DNA from: Lentisphaeria bacterium UBA4640 | GTDB taxonomy: Bacteria; Verrucomicrobiota; Lentisphaeria; Victivallales; UBA1829 | Assembly: GCA_002405835.1 (NCBI GenBank) | Contig: DHMO01000044.1 | Location: forward strand, 6,640-46,502 | Length of the DNA: 39,863 nt | Direction of reading: 5' to 3' | Part shown: piece by piece, positions 23,637-32,248 of the stretch | How positions within the stretch are numbered: the stretch's first letter is position 1 | Layout: each line of letters begins with the position of its first letter | The notes under the pieces: model-generated | Told to the model about the DNA's origin: nothing | The model's input: the letters and a program-made list of their open reading frames with translations, nothing else | The model's database searches: none | Translations under genes and position numbers: made by a program

Positions 23637-24095
23637 ATGATTCTCGATAAAATGAATCCGGCAGTCATCGCCGCCTATTCGCCGGAGTTTCAGAAGGCGT
23701 TTGCGGCGATCACCGCGCTTACGCCCGATGCGCCGCTCGGCAAATTCGAGATTGACGGTGACCGCATTTACGGCAATGTCATGGAATACGACGCCGTTCT
23801 TCCGGAAGCCGAAAAACTGGAAGCCCACCGGAAATATGTCGATATCCAGGCGGTCATCACCGGCGTGGAACGTATGGCGTGGGCGAATATCGACGGACTC
23901 GAAACGGTCGATGCGTACAACGAGGCGAAGGATGTTGCATTTGTCCGCACGCCCGCCGTCGGCGTTTCGCACATAGAGCTGGTTCCGGGACTGTTTGCCG
24001 TTTTCTATCCTGAAGACGGTCATTACGGCAAGATCCGTCCGCTGAATGCACCGGCGGGCAAATTGAAAAAGGTGGTTGTCAAAGTCAAACTCTGA
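23637..24095 (+). CDS. YhcH/YjgK/YiaL family cupin-like protein
   Basis: A 152-residue protein of the YhcH/YjgK/YiaL (DUF386) family with a cupin-type fold. Family markers are LEAHRKYVDIQAVITGVERM in the middle and AVFYPEDGHYGKIRP near the end, which supply His/Asp/Glu metal-ligand candidates. Members act in sugar-acid or sialic-acid catabolism, often as anomerases or isomerases, but no such pathway genes are adjacent, so the substrate is unknown. GGAGA lies upstream. It is the last gene of the kinase operon; the gene's terminator lies inside the convergent SDR gene. Confidence 0.92.
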   Translation: MILDKMNPAVIAAYSPEFQKAFAAITALTPDAPLGKFEIDGDRIYGNVMEYDAVLPEAEKLEAHRKYVDIQAVITGVERMAWANIDGLETVDAYNEAKDVAFVRTPAVGVSHIELVPGLFAVFYPEDGHYGKIRPLNAPAGKLKKVVVKVKL

Positions 24096-24114
24096 CGGAG
24101 ACAGGCGCGTTTTC

Positions 24115-25026
24115 TCAGAAAGCCGGACGGGGCGGGAGCAATCCCAGTTCCGTCCGGATTTTTTTTGTCGACGGCACATAGCGCGGTGCGGGGAGCGGCG
24201 ACGGTGTGCCGAGAATCCGGATTTCATTCGAGCTTCCGAACTGCGCGCGGATGCGCTGCGCAAGTTCCAGAATTGTGACGGCTTCTTCGGAGCCGACATT
24301 GTACGCTTCATTGCGCCGTCCGGCGATGAGAAGCGTGAAGAGCCATTCCACAAGGTCATCGGCGTGCATGTAACTGCGGACGGTGCGCCCGTCGCCCTGA
24401 ATGATGACCGGGCGGTTCTCCTCGCAGTCGCGCAGGAAGTTTCCGGCGGCATAGTGGATTGTGCGCGGAAGCCAGGGGCCGATGAACGCAAAACAGCGCG
24501 CAATGCGGCAATCCGCGTCCGAATCTGCGCACATCCGTTCCGCATCGAGCTTTGCGATGCCGTATTCGGTGACGGGACGGCACGGGAACTCCTCGGGAAT
24601 GAGCGGAAGATCGGGCGGCTGGGGACCGTATACCGCGCCGGAGCTGGTCAGAAGGAGACGCTCCGCGCCGCATTGTTCCGCAAACTCCAGGACCCGGCGG
24701 GTGCCTTCCACGACGATGGAGCGCATTTCCCCCGGTGCAAGCGTGGTGACGGCGGGCGTTGCGGCGTGAATGATGAAATCAAACTTCCCGTCCGGAAACG
24801 GAAAGCTGCGGACATCGCCGTTTTCAAATGCAAGTCCGGGAAGCGTGCAGAGTCCGGGGAAGCGGCAGCGGAACTCTTCCGCATGACGCGCGAGCACGGT
24901 GAAGCGCAAGCCCTCGACGGGATGGCGGGTGAAGTAGTCGAGAATGCTCTTGCCGAAGAATCCGGTTCCTCCGGTAAGGAAGATCCGTTTTCCGGCAAGC
25001 GCGGCGGAGATTTCAGGCTTCAGCAT
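24115..25026 (-). CDS. SDR-family NAD-dependent epimerase/dehydratase or reductase of a nucleotide sugar
   Basis: A 303-residue extended short-chain dehydrogenase. It has the NAD motif TGGTGFFG (about 18-25), HAATPAVTT, a Ser-rich LLTSSGAVYG, and the catalytic Y155xxxK159 (EYGIAK), then GDGRTVRSYMHADD, typical of nucleotide-sugar epimerases. In this operon it is a candidate for the last reduction or epimerisation of a CDP-linked 3,6-dideoxyhexose, the position taken by YerF, RfbJ or RfbS-type enzymes; this is inference from context. It starts one base after the glycosyltransferase stop. Its last codons overlap a terminator of the opposite strand (24123-24166). Confidence 0.9.
   Translation of the reverse strand: MLKPEISAALAGKRIFLTGGTGFFGKSILDYFTRHPVEGLRFTVLARHAEEFRCRFPGLCTLPGLAFENGDVRSFPFPDGKFDFIIHAATPAVTTLAPGEMRSIVVEGTRRVLEFAEQCGAERLLLTSSGAVYGPQPPDLPLIPEEFPCRPVTEYGIAKLDAERMCADSDADCRIARCFAFIGPWLPRTIHYAAGNFLRDCEENRPVIIQGDGRTVRSYMHADDLVEWLFTLLIAGRRNEAYNVGSEEAVTILELAQRIRAQFGSSNEIRILGTPSPLPAPRYVPSTKKIRTELGLLPPRPAF
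24123..24166 (+). terminator. Intrinsic terminator of the kinase operon inside the SDR coding end
   Basis: CCGGACGG (24123-24130) pairs perfectly with CCGTCCGG (24150-24157). The loop contains a second small hairpin (GGGA-GCAA-TCCC), and eight T residues follow on the plus strand (24159-24166). It acts 28 bases beyond the YhcH-like stop, but the same bases encode the C-terminus of the convergent SDR protein. No T-run follows on the minus strand. Confidence 0.88.
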
Positions 25027-25027
25027 G

Positions 25028-25966
25028 TCACTTGTCGAAGTTGATCCGCTCTTCTTCGATGACGAGCGGTTTGTTTTTGACCTGCGTCCAGACGGCGCCG
25101 AGATATTCGCCGATCAGCCCGATGAAGAAGAGCTGAACCGCAAAGAAGAAGAACATTCCGACCACGAGCGGGGCGAGCCCGAGCTGGAAAGTGTCCCACC
25201 AGATGAGTTTTGCAAGCAGATAGCCGAAAGCCACCAGCAGACTTCCGCTTCCGAGCAGGAGCCCGGCGAAAACGGCGAGCCGCAGGGGGAGCTTGGTGTG
25301 GTTGACGAGTCCGGTCATTGCCATGTCGTAAAGCGTGAAGAAGTTGTTGTGGGTGCGTCCGCTTTTGCGTTTTTCCTGAACGAAAGGCACTTCCACGCGG
25401 CGGAAGCCGATTTCGCTGACGAGTCCGCGGAAGTAGGGGTACGGGTCATGGAACTTGCGGAGGGCGTCGAGAAACACGCGGTCGTAGAGTCCGAATCCGG
25501 TGAAGCGGGGGATGATGTGCTCGTCGGGGGCGACGGTCGCGAGGAACTTGTAGTAGAGTCTGCGGAAGCATTCGAGCACGAAGCCCGCCTTTGTTCCGCT
25601 GCGGACGCCGCAGACGACTTTTGCGCCGTTTTCCCATTCGCGGATGAACTGTTCGAGCACTTCCGGGGGCTCCTGAAGGTCGGTGCACATGCTGACCGCC
25701 GCATCGCCGGAGGCGTTCAGAAGCGCATTGAACGGGGAGCGGATATGCCCGAAATTATTGGCGTTCAGGATGACTTTGAACTTCGGGTCGCGCGCGGCAA
25801 GCGTGCGGAGAACGTCGCGCGTGTTGTCGGTGGAGCAGTTGTCGGCAAGGACAAATTCATAATCGTACTGCGGGAATTTTTTCAGAACCGCGAGACAGCG
25901 CGTGTAGAGTTCCTCAATGTTTCCCGCTTCGTTGTAGCAGCCGCCGGTGATGCTGATCTTTTTCAT
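25028..25966 (-). CDS. Family 2 glycosyltransferase with two C-terminal membrane helices
   Basis: A 312-residue GT2-type protein. The N-terminal GT-A domain has GGCYNEAGNIEEL, ADNCSTDNT and CTDLQEPPE (D96 region), as in dolichyl/undecaprenyl-phosphate sugar transferases (DPM1, GtrB, ArnC-like). Two hydrophobic segments near the C-terminus (about 225-250 and 262-290) should anchor it in the inner membrane. It may transfer a sugar to undecaprenyl phosphate or onto a glycan for surface polysaccharide. The ATG overlaps the ThDP-enzyme stop (ATGA), and the SDR gene follows after one base. Confidence 0.92.
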   Translation of the reverse strand: MKKISITGGCYNEAGNIEELYTRCLAVLKKFPQYDYEFVLADNCSTDNTRDVLRTLAARDPKFKVILNANNFGHIRSPFNALLNASGDAAVSMCTDLQEPPEVLEQFIREWENGAKVVCGVRSGTKAGFVLECFRRLYYKFLATVAPDEHIIPRFTGFGLYDRVFLDALRKFHDPYPYFRGLVSEIGFRRVEVPFVQEKRKSGRTHNNFFTLYDMAMTGLVNHTKLPLRLAVFAGLLLGSGSLLVAFGYLLAKLIWWDTFQLGLAPLVVGMFFFFAVQLFFIGLIGEYLGAVWTQVKNKPLVIEEERINFDK

Positions 25967-27753
25967 TTTTCCTCCACGGTCGGGATGATCATGTTTGCTT
26001 TGAACTCTTCACGCGGCAGGAAGGGCGCAAGGTCTTCAAGCGGACGCGAAACGAGCCGTCCGTCGGGCAGACGCATCGAAGAGGCTTTCGGACCGAGTTT
26101 TTCCAGCGGATCGGTCATGACTTCGCAGAAGACGGGACCGTCAAGAGCGAGGATTTCCGGGAGCAACGCTTCCGCCTCCGCATTGTTCCGCAGAAGATAC
26201 GTGCGGAAGCCGTATGCCTCCGCGAGTTTGCGCATGTCGGGCAGATGCACGCCGGATTCGGGAGTCGAGCCGACGAAGTGTCCGTTGAAAAATGCGTTCT
26301 GAGTCAGTTTGATGGAGAGATAGCCGTTGTTGTTGTACATGAAAATCTTGACCGGATACGCATTGCTCAGGATGGTCTGCAGTTCCTGGAGGTTCATCTG
26401 GATGCTGCCGTCTCCGGTGATGCAGATGACTTCGCGTCCGGGCGCCGCGACGGCTGCTCCGATGGCGGCGGGAAGGTCGTAGCCCATCGAGGCGCAGGCG
26501 ACGTTTGCGATGACACGGTCGCCGTCGCGCACAGGCAGCGCCTGGAAGGTGCTTGTGTAGGCGGTTCCGTTTCCGGTGACGACGATGCTTTCCGGTTTCA
26601 TGAAACCGGCGAGCAGTTCCGGGAAGGCATAGGAGCTGACGTAATCGGTGCGTTCGCGGTGTTCCGGCAGGACGGCCGGATATCTGGTGCGCAGATTGCG
26701 GCAGTAATCAAGCCAGGCGGTTTTCTCCGGAAGCGGCGCGGTTTCCACGGCGCGCAGGAAATCGCCCGCATCGGCGTGAATTTTGAGGTCAACCCGGAAA
26801 GTCGGTTTGGAAAGTTCTGCGGAATCGGCGTCGACCATGATCCGGTAAGCGGCGCGTGCGAGATTTTTGTAGTCGTATCCGATGACGCGCAGATTCATGC
26901 GGGTTCCGAGAACGAGAAGACAGTCTGCGTTCTGGAGAATGAAATTTGCCGCTCTTGCGCCCATCACGCCGGGGCGTCCGAAGAACTGCGGCGAATCGGA
27001 GGGGAGCAGATCAATTCCGGAGATCGCGGTGAGAACGGGGATGTTCCAGCGTTCTGCGACCGAGCGGAAAAGTTCGCGAGCTCCGGCGGAGATGACACCC
27101 GAGCCCGCGATGATGACGGGGCGTTCCGCCGCGCGGAGCTTTGCAAGCGCCGCAATGACGTCGGCGGGGTTGAGCTCCGGCGGCGGATCCTCTTGAGAGT
27201 CGTATCCCGCGAGCGTTTCAGGGGTGATCTGAGCCGCCTGAACGTCAAGCGGAATATCAAGCCAGACGGGACCGGGGCGTCCGGTCATGGCAAGATAGCA
27301 GGCGCGTTCGAGGTGATAGCGGATCTCCTCCGGTTTTTTCACTGCAACGGCGTATTTTGTGATGGGGCGGACAACATCGGTGATGTTGAGTTCCTGGTCG
27401 CCGAGCTGACGCAGTTTAAGTTCCGGGCAGGAGCTGATCATGGTTTCGGTTTTGATCTGTCCGGAGATGACGATCATCGGGATGGAATCGAGCCAGGCGC
27501 CTGCGACTCCGGTGATGGCGTTGGTTCCGCCGGGGCCGCTGGTGACGCTGACCACGGCGGGAATCCCCGCGACACGTGCGTATGCCTCCGCCGCAATTGC
27601 GCAAGCCTGTTCATGCAGACAGCAGAGACGGCTGATGCGCGGTTCCGCGCCGAGCGCATCGTTCAGGTGCATCGCGCCGCCGCCGGTGATGAAGAACGCC
27701 TGACGGAGCCCCCAGTCCGCCAGAGTCCGGAAGATGTAATCGCTCAGCCTCAT
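25963..27753 (-). CDS. ThDP-dependent enzyme, acetolactate-synthase-like (YerE candidate)
   Basis: A 596-residue three-domain ThDP enzyme. The N-terminal domain has the activating Glu (E48 in LHEQACAIAAEAYAR) and SGPGGTNAITGVAGAW; the C-terminal domain has the ThDP motif GDG (447-449) followed by YNNNGY. It resembles acetolactate synthase but belongs to the type found in O-antigen clusters and starts MRLSDYIFRTLADWG. Beside rfbF, rfbG and rfbH it may add an acetyl unit from pyruvate to a CDP-4-keto-3,6-dideoxyhexose, as YerE does in yersiniose synthesis. That assignment is inference; true acetolactate synthase or another carboligase is possible. It follows the yjbQ gene by six bases. Confidence 0.9.
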   Translation of the reverse strand: MRLSDYIFRTLADWGLRQAFFITGGGAMHLNDALGAEPRISRLCCLHEQACAIAAEAYARVAGIPAVVSVTSGPGGTNAITGVAGAWLDSIPMIVISGQIKTETMISSCPELKLRQLGDQELNITDVVRPITKYAVAVKKPEEIRYHLERACYLAMTGRPGPVWLDIPLDVQAAQITPETLAGYDSQEDPPPELNPADVIAALAKLRAAERPVIIAGSGVISAGARELFRSVAERWNIPVLTAISGIDLLPSDSPQFFGRPGVMGARAANFILQNADCLLVLGTRMNLRVIGYDYKNLARAAYRIMVDADSAELSKPTFRVDLKIHADAGDFLRAVETAPLPEKTAWLDYCRNLRTRYPAVLPEHRERTDYVSSYAFPELLAGFMKPESIVVTGNGTAYTSTFQALPVRDGDRVIANVACASMGYDLPAAIGAAVAAPGREVICITGDGSIQMNLQELQTILSNAYPVKIFMYNNNGYLSIKLTQNAFFNGHFVGSTPESGVHLPDMRKLAEAYGFRTYLLRNNAEAEALLPEILALDGPVFCEVMTDPLEKLGPKASSMRLPDGRLVSRPLEDLAPFLPREEFKANMIIPTVEEK

Positions 27754-27759
27754 CCGATG

Positions 27760-28179
27760 TTATTCTCCGATGATTTTAATGAGGACGCGCTTGATGCGGC
27801 GTCCGTCGAATTCCGCATAATAGATGCGTTCCCACGGACCGAAATCGAGTTTGCCTTCGGTGACGGCGACGACGACTTCGCGTCCCATGACCTGGCGTTT
27901 CAGGTGGGCGTCTCCATTGTCTTCGCCGGTGCGGTTGTGGTTGTAGCGGGAGAGCGGCTCGTGCGGGGCGAGCTGCTCAAGCCAGTTGTCGTAATCCTGA
28001 ATCAGTCCGGACTCGTGGTCGTTGATGTAGACCGATGCGGTGATGTGCATGGCATTGCAGAGGAGAAGTCCCTCTTTGATGCCCGATTCGCGGAGCGCCG
28101 CGACGACTTCATCGGTGATGTCGATGTAGGCACGGCGGGATTTGACGTTGAATATCAGTTCTTTGCGGAAGGATTTCAT
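27760..28179 (-). CDS. YjbQ family protein (UPF0047)
   Basis: A 139-residue protein of the YjbQ/UPF0047 family, with CNAMHITASVYINDHESGL in the middle and a late Gly/Glu-rich EGKLDFGPWERIYYAEFDGRR motif. Family members have been given weak thiamine-phosphate synthase activity (the secondary thiamine-phosphate synthase family), but the physiological role is uncertain. Here it is sandwiched between a glycosidase gene (nine bases) and a ThDP enzyme gene (six bases) inside a nucleotide-sugar operon, which is unusual and may hint at a link to thiamine or simply to sugar phosphates. No signal peptide. Confidence 0.93.
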   Translation of the reverse strand: MKSFRKELIFNVKSRRAYIDITDEVVAALRESGIKEGLLLCNAMHITASVYINDHESGLIQDYDNWLEQLAPHEPLSRYNHNRTGEDNGDAHLKRQVMGREVVVAVTEGKLDFGPWERIYYAEFDGRRIKRVLIKIIGE

Positions 28180-28188
28180 GAGCGCACC

Positions 28189-30381
28189 TTACCGTGTGGA
28201 GATGCCCGCGAGGACATGTGTTCCGTTCTGACGCGGAGCGGTGACTTCGATGGATTCGAGGTCGGTTTCTGCATCAAGAACCAGCTTCTGAACGTAGAGT
28301 GTGCGGCTGGTGACGGGCTCGACCCATGCAATCCGCGCGGTCTGCGAGGTCCACGGGAGGGAGTAGTGGTAATCGGTGTTGCCGATGTCACGTCCCATAA
28401 GCAGCACGTGTTCGCTTGAGGAGCCGTCGGCGGCATGAAGAATGTAGCTCAGCCATTCGCCTTTGACGGGGAAGTCGGCTGCGTGGAGGAAGTAAAGCTC
28501 GCGCACTTTTCGTCCGACGGGGATGCGGATGGATTTGCGCGGTTCGCCCATCGTGAAGGTGATGATTTGCGCGCCGACTTTGAACGGAACGCCGAGGAAG
28601 GTATCCTGCTCCTGGACGGGAACATACGCGCCATCGAGGAGCCCTTCGCCGGTTTCATGGTTTGTAGCAAGCGGTTCGTGTCCTTCAGGTCCGAGCGGGA
28701 GCGGAAGAGCGTCGGCCGCATCAAACGGTTCGCCGGTCGGGGTGGAGGGCAGCGGCGGAAGCTCTGCAACCGGAATCTGTTTGCCGTCCCACGCGAACTT
28801 TTCGAGGATGCGGGAGGTGTGCGCGGGAAGTTTCAGAGAGGTGCCGCCGGGAAGCGTGAAAGTCTGTTCGGAGTCGGACCAGTTGAAGACGCCGAGTTCG
28901 CCGTCCGCCCAGATCATCGAGGGGATTTCGTGCCAGTAGTCGAGGACGTAATAGCCTTTTGTGTTTTCGGAGGCGCGCTGGAATGCGGCGGCGACGAGGT
29001 TTTTGCGGTCGTGCGAGAGAAGCGGGAGTTTGTCGCTGGAGAGCACGGCGTTTCCGGTCATGACCGCGAAGTTCGCCCAGAGTTCCGCTTCGCTGTGCGT
29101 GAGCGTGGAGTGTTTGCCGCCGGAGGGGGAGACTTCCGCATCTTCCATGCCTTCGCCGCGGACGATGAGATAGTCGGGGTCGCACTGGTAGACTTTGCGG
29201 TGCAGGTGCGCGGAGGCCATGCAGCAGTGCGCGGATTTGCGGACGTCTTCAAACTTCGGGGAGATGTCGGGACCGACGCGCATGCCGTCGACGTGTCCGA
29301 TGCAGGGGGCGAATTCGGCGGAGCAGCCGAGGATGTAGCAGTCTGCGCCCGCTTCTTCGCGGAGAGCGGAGAGACAGCGGTGGAAGCGTTCGTATGCGCT
29401 CATTGGAACCTTGCCGAGTCCGCTGAGCGTTCCGGCGCGGAGGAAGTCGATCTTGAGGTAGGTGATTCCGGCGTTGCGGAAGAAGCGGATGCAGCGGCGG
29501 AGATAAGCGACGACTTCATCGTTGGAGTAGTCGAAAATAACGCGTCCGGTCCAGGCGGGAACGTAGGAGCCGTCGGGCTTGCGGAGGAACCAGTCGGGGT
29601 GATCCTTGAGAACCTGTGAATCCGCTTCGGCGAGGAACGGGGCGAGCCAGATGCCTGTTTCGAGTCCGCGGAGCGCCGCCTCTTTGACGATGGAGTCGAG
29701 TCCTTCGGGGAAGACTTCGGGCTTGATGTCCATCCAGTCGCCCCAGAGACTGTACCCGTCGTCGATCTGGAGAAGGTTTGCGTTGGAGGTGAGCTTCTGG
29801 AGTTCATCGAGATTTTCGCGGATGGCGCGGTCGTTGAATTTGATCGCGTAATAATCCCAGGATCCCCAGCCGCGCCAGGAGCGGAGGTTGAGGCGGACCG
29901 CATGGAATTTTGCGAGGTAATCGGCATAGGCGTCGAGCAGGGCGCGTTCGGAGGAGCCGCGCATGCAGAAGAGCTGTTCGAGCGGAGCGGTTTCACCGGG
30001 TGCGAAGCGGTGTCCGTCTCCGTAGAAACGGACGGTGACGTCGCCGTTGCGGAAGAGAATTTCGCCGGAGAAGATGCGCCAGGAGGCGATTGCGATCAGA
30101 ATGAAATCCTCTTTGGAGATGCGGACGAGCATCCAGTTTTTCGCGCGGATCGTGAGACCGAATGTTTCCGGTGCGAAGATGCGCATCCAGGTTCCCATTG
30201 CGGGGGCGCCGGTCATGACGGCGGAGTCGGCTGTGAGCGCCGCGCCGAGATCGATTCCGAGATCAAGGCTCTCGAAACGGTCGGCGTCTCCGGTTCTGGT
30301 GATGTTGGAGGAAACGGCGCAGCCGTCCTGGTTCAGTGAGGCGTTCCAGCCCTGCGGAATGGTGGTCCAGTTGAATTTCAT
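28189..30381 (-). CDS. GH36-like alpha-galactosidase-type glycosidase
   Basis: A 730-residue glycoside hydrolase of the alpha-galactosidase (GH36/melibiase clan) type. After an N-terminal beta-sandwich the (beta/alpha)8 domain has WRGWGSWDYY, LLQIDDGYSLWGDW, the nucleophile region YLKIDFLRAG and GMRVGPDIS for the acid/base Asp. The C-terminal 200 residues form a beta-rich region (PVQEQDTFLGVPF, SIRIPVGRKVRELYFLHA) like a carbohydrate-binding module. No signal peptide is seen, so it would act in the cytoplasm, odd for a polysaccharide-degrading enzyme. It overlaps rfbG by ATGA and has GGAGA before its ATG. It may trim or remodel a sugar made by this operon; substrate unknown. Confidence 0.88.
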   Translation of the reverse strand: MKFNWTTIPQGWNASLNQDGCAVSSNITRTGDADRFESLDLGIDLGAALTADSAVMTGAPAMGTWMRIFAPETFGLTIRAKNWMLVRISKEDFILIAIASWRIFSGEILFRNGDVTVRFYGDGHRFAPGETAPLEQLFCMRGSSERALLDAYADYLAKFHAVRLNLRSWRGWGSWDYYAIKFNDRAIRENLDELQKLTSNANLLQIDDGYSLWGDWMDIKPEVFPEGLDSIVKEAALRGLETGIWLAPFLAEADSQVLKDHPDWFLRKPDGSYVPAWTGRVIFDYSNDEVVAYLRRCIRFFRNAGITYLKIDFLRAGTLSGLGKVPMSAYERFHRCLSALREEAGADCYILGCSAEFAPCIGHVDGMRVGPDISPKFEDVRKSAHCCMASAHLHRKVYQCDPDYLIVRGEGMEDAEVSPSGGKHSTLTHSEAELWANFAVMTGNAVLSSDKLPLLSHDRKNLVAAAFQRASENTKGYYVLDYWHEIPSMIWADGELGVFNWSDSEQTFTLPGGTSLKLPAHTSRILEKFAWDGKQIPVAELPPLPSTPTGEPFDAADALPLPLGPEGHEPLATNHETGEGLLDGAYVPVQEQDTFLGVPFKVGAQIITFTMGEPRKSIRIPVGRKVRELYFLHAADFPVKGEWLSYILHAADGSSSEHVLLMGRDIGNTDYHYSLPWTSQTARIAWVEPVTSRTLYVQKLVLDAETDLESIEVTAPRQNGTHVLAGISTR

Positions 30382-31463
30382 ATTTTCTCCATATCGGTTT
30401 GTTTTTTGCAGATCTGAATGTATTCCGCCAGTTCTTGACGGCAGATTTCCGCGGCGGATTCCGTCCGGCTGCGGCGGTACCAGTCGGCTGTGAGCGCGAC
30501 GCTCCGGCGGAGGTCGAGCACGGTTTCCCAGCCGAGTCTTTCGCGCGCTTTTGTGCTGTCGAGAACGAGCAGTCCGGCTTCATGCGGAGCGGCGTTTTCG
30601 GGGGTGTATTCGCTTCCCGCCGCGCCGTATTCTTCGACGAGACAGTTGACGACGTCGCCGACGGTGTGGACGGAGCCGGGCCCGAAGTTCCAGCCTCCGG
30701 CGTAGTCCGCGGGGGCGTGCCAGAGAGCTTTTGCGAGCATGAGATAGCCGCGCAGCGGTTCGAGCACATGCTGCCACGGGCGGACCGAACCGGGGTTGCG
30801 CATCGGGGCAAGACGTCCCTTTTCGAGTGCGCGGATGCAGTCCGGAATCAGCCGGTCTTTCGCCCAGTCTCCGCCTCCGATCACATTTCCCGCGCGTGCG
30901 GATGCGATTGTGCGTCCGTTTTCGGGCGGGAGGAAGGAGCGGCGCCAGGAGGAGATGACGATTTCACAGGCGCCTTTGCTGGAGGAGTAGGGATCGTGTC
31001 CGCCCATGGGGTCGTCTTCGCGGCAGCCGCGCAGCTGTTCGCGGTTCTCGTAACACTTGTCGGTTGTGATGAAGACTCCCGCGCGTGCGGAAGGGGTCCG
31101 CCGGAAGGCTTCGAGCACATGGATGGTTCCCATGACATTGGTTTCGTAGGTCTCGACCGGTTTTTCGTAGGAGAGGCGGACGAGCGGCTGGGCGGCGAGG
31201 TGGAAGACGATTTCCGGCTGGAATTCACTGAAAACCCGGTTCAGATGCGCCGCGTCGCGGATGTCGCCCCGGACGTCGTGCATGGTTGCGGAGAGACCGG
31301 AGAGGACGAAGTTGTCGCGCTCGTTTTCCGGGTCGAGTGCATATCCGGCGATTTCCGCGCCGAGTTCGCGGAGCCAGAGGCAGAGCCACGAGCCTTTGAA
31401 CCCCGTGTGTCCGGTGACGAGAACGCGCTTGCCGCGGTAGAAGCCGTTAAAGAGATCGAACAT
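30378..31463 (-). CDS. rfbG: CDP-glucose 4,6-dehydratase
   Basis: Converts CDP-glucose to CDP-4-keto-6-deoxyglucose, the second step toward 3,6-dideoxyhexoses. The 361-residue SDR protein has VTGHTGFKGSWLCLWL (17-30 region), HLAAQPLVRLSYEKPVET, TTDKCYEN and the YSSSK catalytic pair, all typical of RfbG/DdhB. The start at 31463 (MFDLFNGFYRGKRVLVTG) has GGAG nine bases upstream, two bases beyond the rfbF stop; upstream ATGs at 31481 lie inside rfbF. The stop overlaps the GH36-like gene by ATGA. Confidence 0.95.
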   Translation of the reverse strand: MFDLFNGFYRGKRVLVTGHTGFKGSWLCLWLRELGAEIAGYALDPENERDNFVLSGLSATMHDVRGDIRDAAHLNRVFSEFQPEIVFHLAAQPLVRLSYEKPVETYETNVMGTIHVLEAFRRTPSARAGVFITTDKCYENREQLRGCREDDPMGGHDPYSSSKGACEIVISSWRRSFLPPENGRTIASARAGNVIGGGDWAKDRLIPDCIRALEKGRLAPMRNPGSVRPWQHVLEPLRGYLMLAKALWHAPADYAGGWNFGPGSVHTVGDVVNCLVEEYGAAGSEYTPENAAPHEAGLLVLDSTKARERLGWETVLDLRRSVALTADWYRRSRTESAAEICRQELAEYIQICKKQTDMEKI

Positions 31464-31465
31464 GT

Positions 31466-32248
31466 TCAGTCGCTCCAGCATTTCCACGGGGGATTGCCGG
31501 AATCCCACATTTCGTTGAGTTCGGAATTGTCGCGGAGCGTGTCCATCGGTTTCCAGAATCCGGTGTGTTTGTAGATGGACATTCTGCCGTCGAGCGCGAG
31601 CCGTTCCATCGGGGCGCGTTCGAAAACGGTGGCGTCGCCGTCTTTGATGTAATCGAAAATCTGCGGTTCGCAGACGAAGTAGCCGGCGTTGATCCAGTTT
31701 CCATCGCCGTCGTTTTTTTCGAAGAAGGATTCGACGCGGTTTGTTTCGTCGTTGACTTTCAGCACGCCGAATTTGTTGCGCGGGTTGGTTCCGAGGACGG
31801 TGAGCCAGGAGCCGGAACGTTCGTGGAAGGCGATTTCGTCGGAGATGTTGGCGTCGGTCACGCCGTCGCCGTAGGTGAGCAGGAACCGTTCGTCGCCGAT
31901 GTACTTTCGGACGCGCCGGATGCGTCCGCCGGTCATGGTGTGCAGACCGGTGTCGACCATGGTGACGCGCCAGTCTTCGCAGTGGTTGTCGAGGATTTCA
32001 ATGCTGTTGTCGGCGAGGTTGACGGTCATGTCGCAGTTGTGGCGGAAGTAGTTTGAGAAATATTCCTTGATGACGTACTGTTTGTATCCGCAGCAGATGA
32101 TGAAATCTTTGATTCCGTAGTGCTCATATGTTTTCATGATGTGCCAGATGATCGGCTTTCCGCCGATTTCGACCATCGGTTTCGGAATCAGATGGGAGGT
32201 TTCGCTGAGACGCGTTCCGAAGCCTCCGGCAAGGATGACGGCTTTCAT
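31466..32248 (-). CDS. rfbF: Glucose-1-phosphate cytidylyltransferase
   Basis: Makes CDP-glucose from CTP and glucose 1-phosphate. The 260-residue nucleotidyltransferase has the N-terminal GGFGTRLSETSHLIPKPMVEIG (positions 8-29), the middle YGDGVTDANI and FWKPMDTLRDN near the end, as in RfbF/DdhA. Length and sequence are normal. Its ATG overlaps the rfbH stop (ATGA), and rfbG starts two bases after its end, so the three sugar-nucleotide genes form one coupled block. Confidence 0.97.
   Translation of the reverse strand: MKAVILAGGFGTRLSETSHLIPKPMVEIGGKPIIWHIMKTYEHYGIKDFIICCGYKQYVIKEYFSNYFRHNCDMTVNLADNSIEILDNHCEDWRVTMVDTGLHTMTGGRIRRVRKYIGDERFLLTYGDGVTDANISDEIAFHERSGSWLTVLGTNPRNKFGVLKVNDETNRVESFFEKNDGDGNWINAGYFVCEPQIFDYIKDGDATVFERAPMERLALDGRMSIYKHTGFWKPMDTLRDNSELNEMWDSGNPPWKCWSD

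Noticed and set aside
24944..26302. A 452-residue plus-strand frame opposite the SDR, glycosyltransferase and ThDP genes
   Set aside because: It spans three different genes antisense and has no domain or ribosome-binding site.
26245..28419. A 724-residue open frame on the plus strand across the ThDP enzyme and YjbQ genes
   Set aside because: It lies antisense to well-recognised genes, has low-complexity Asp/Gly/Val/Ala-rich sequence and no motif; it results from the codon bias of the real genes.
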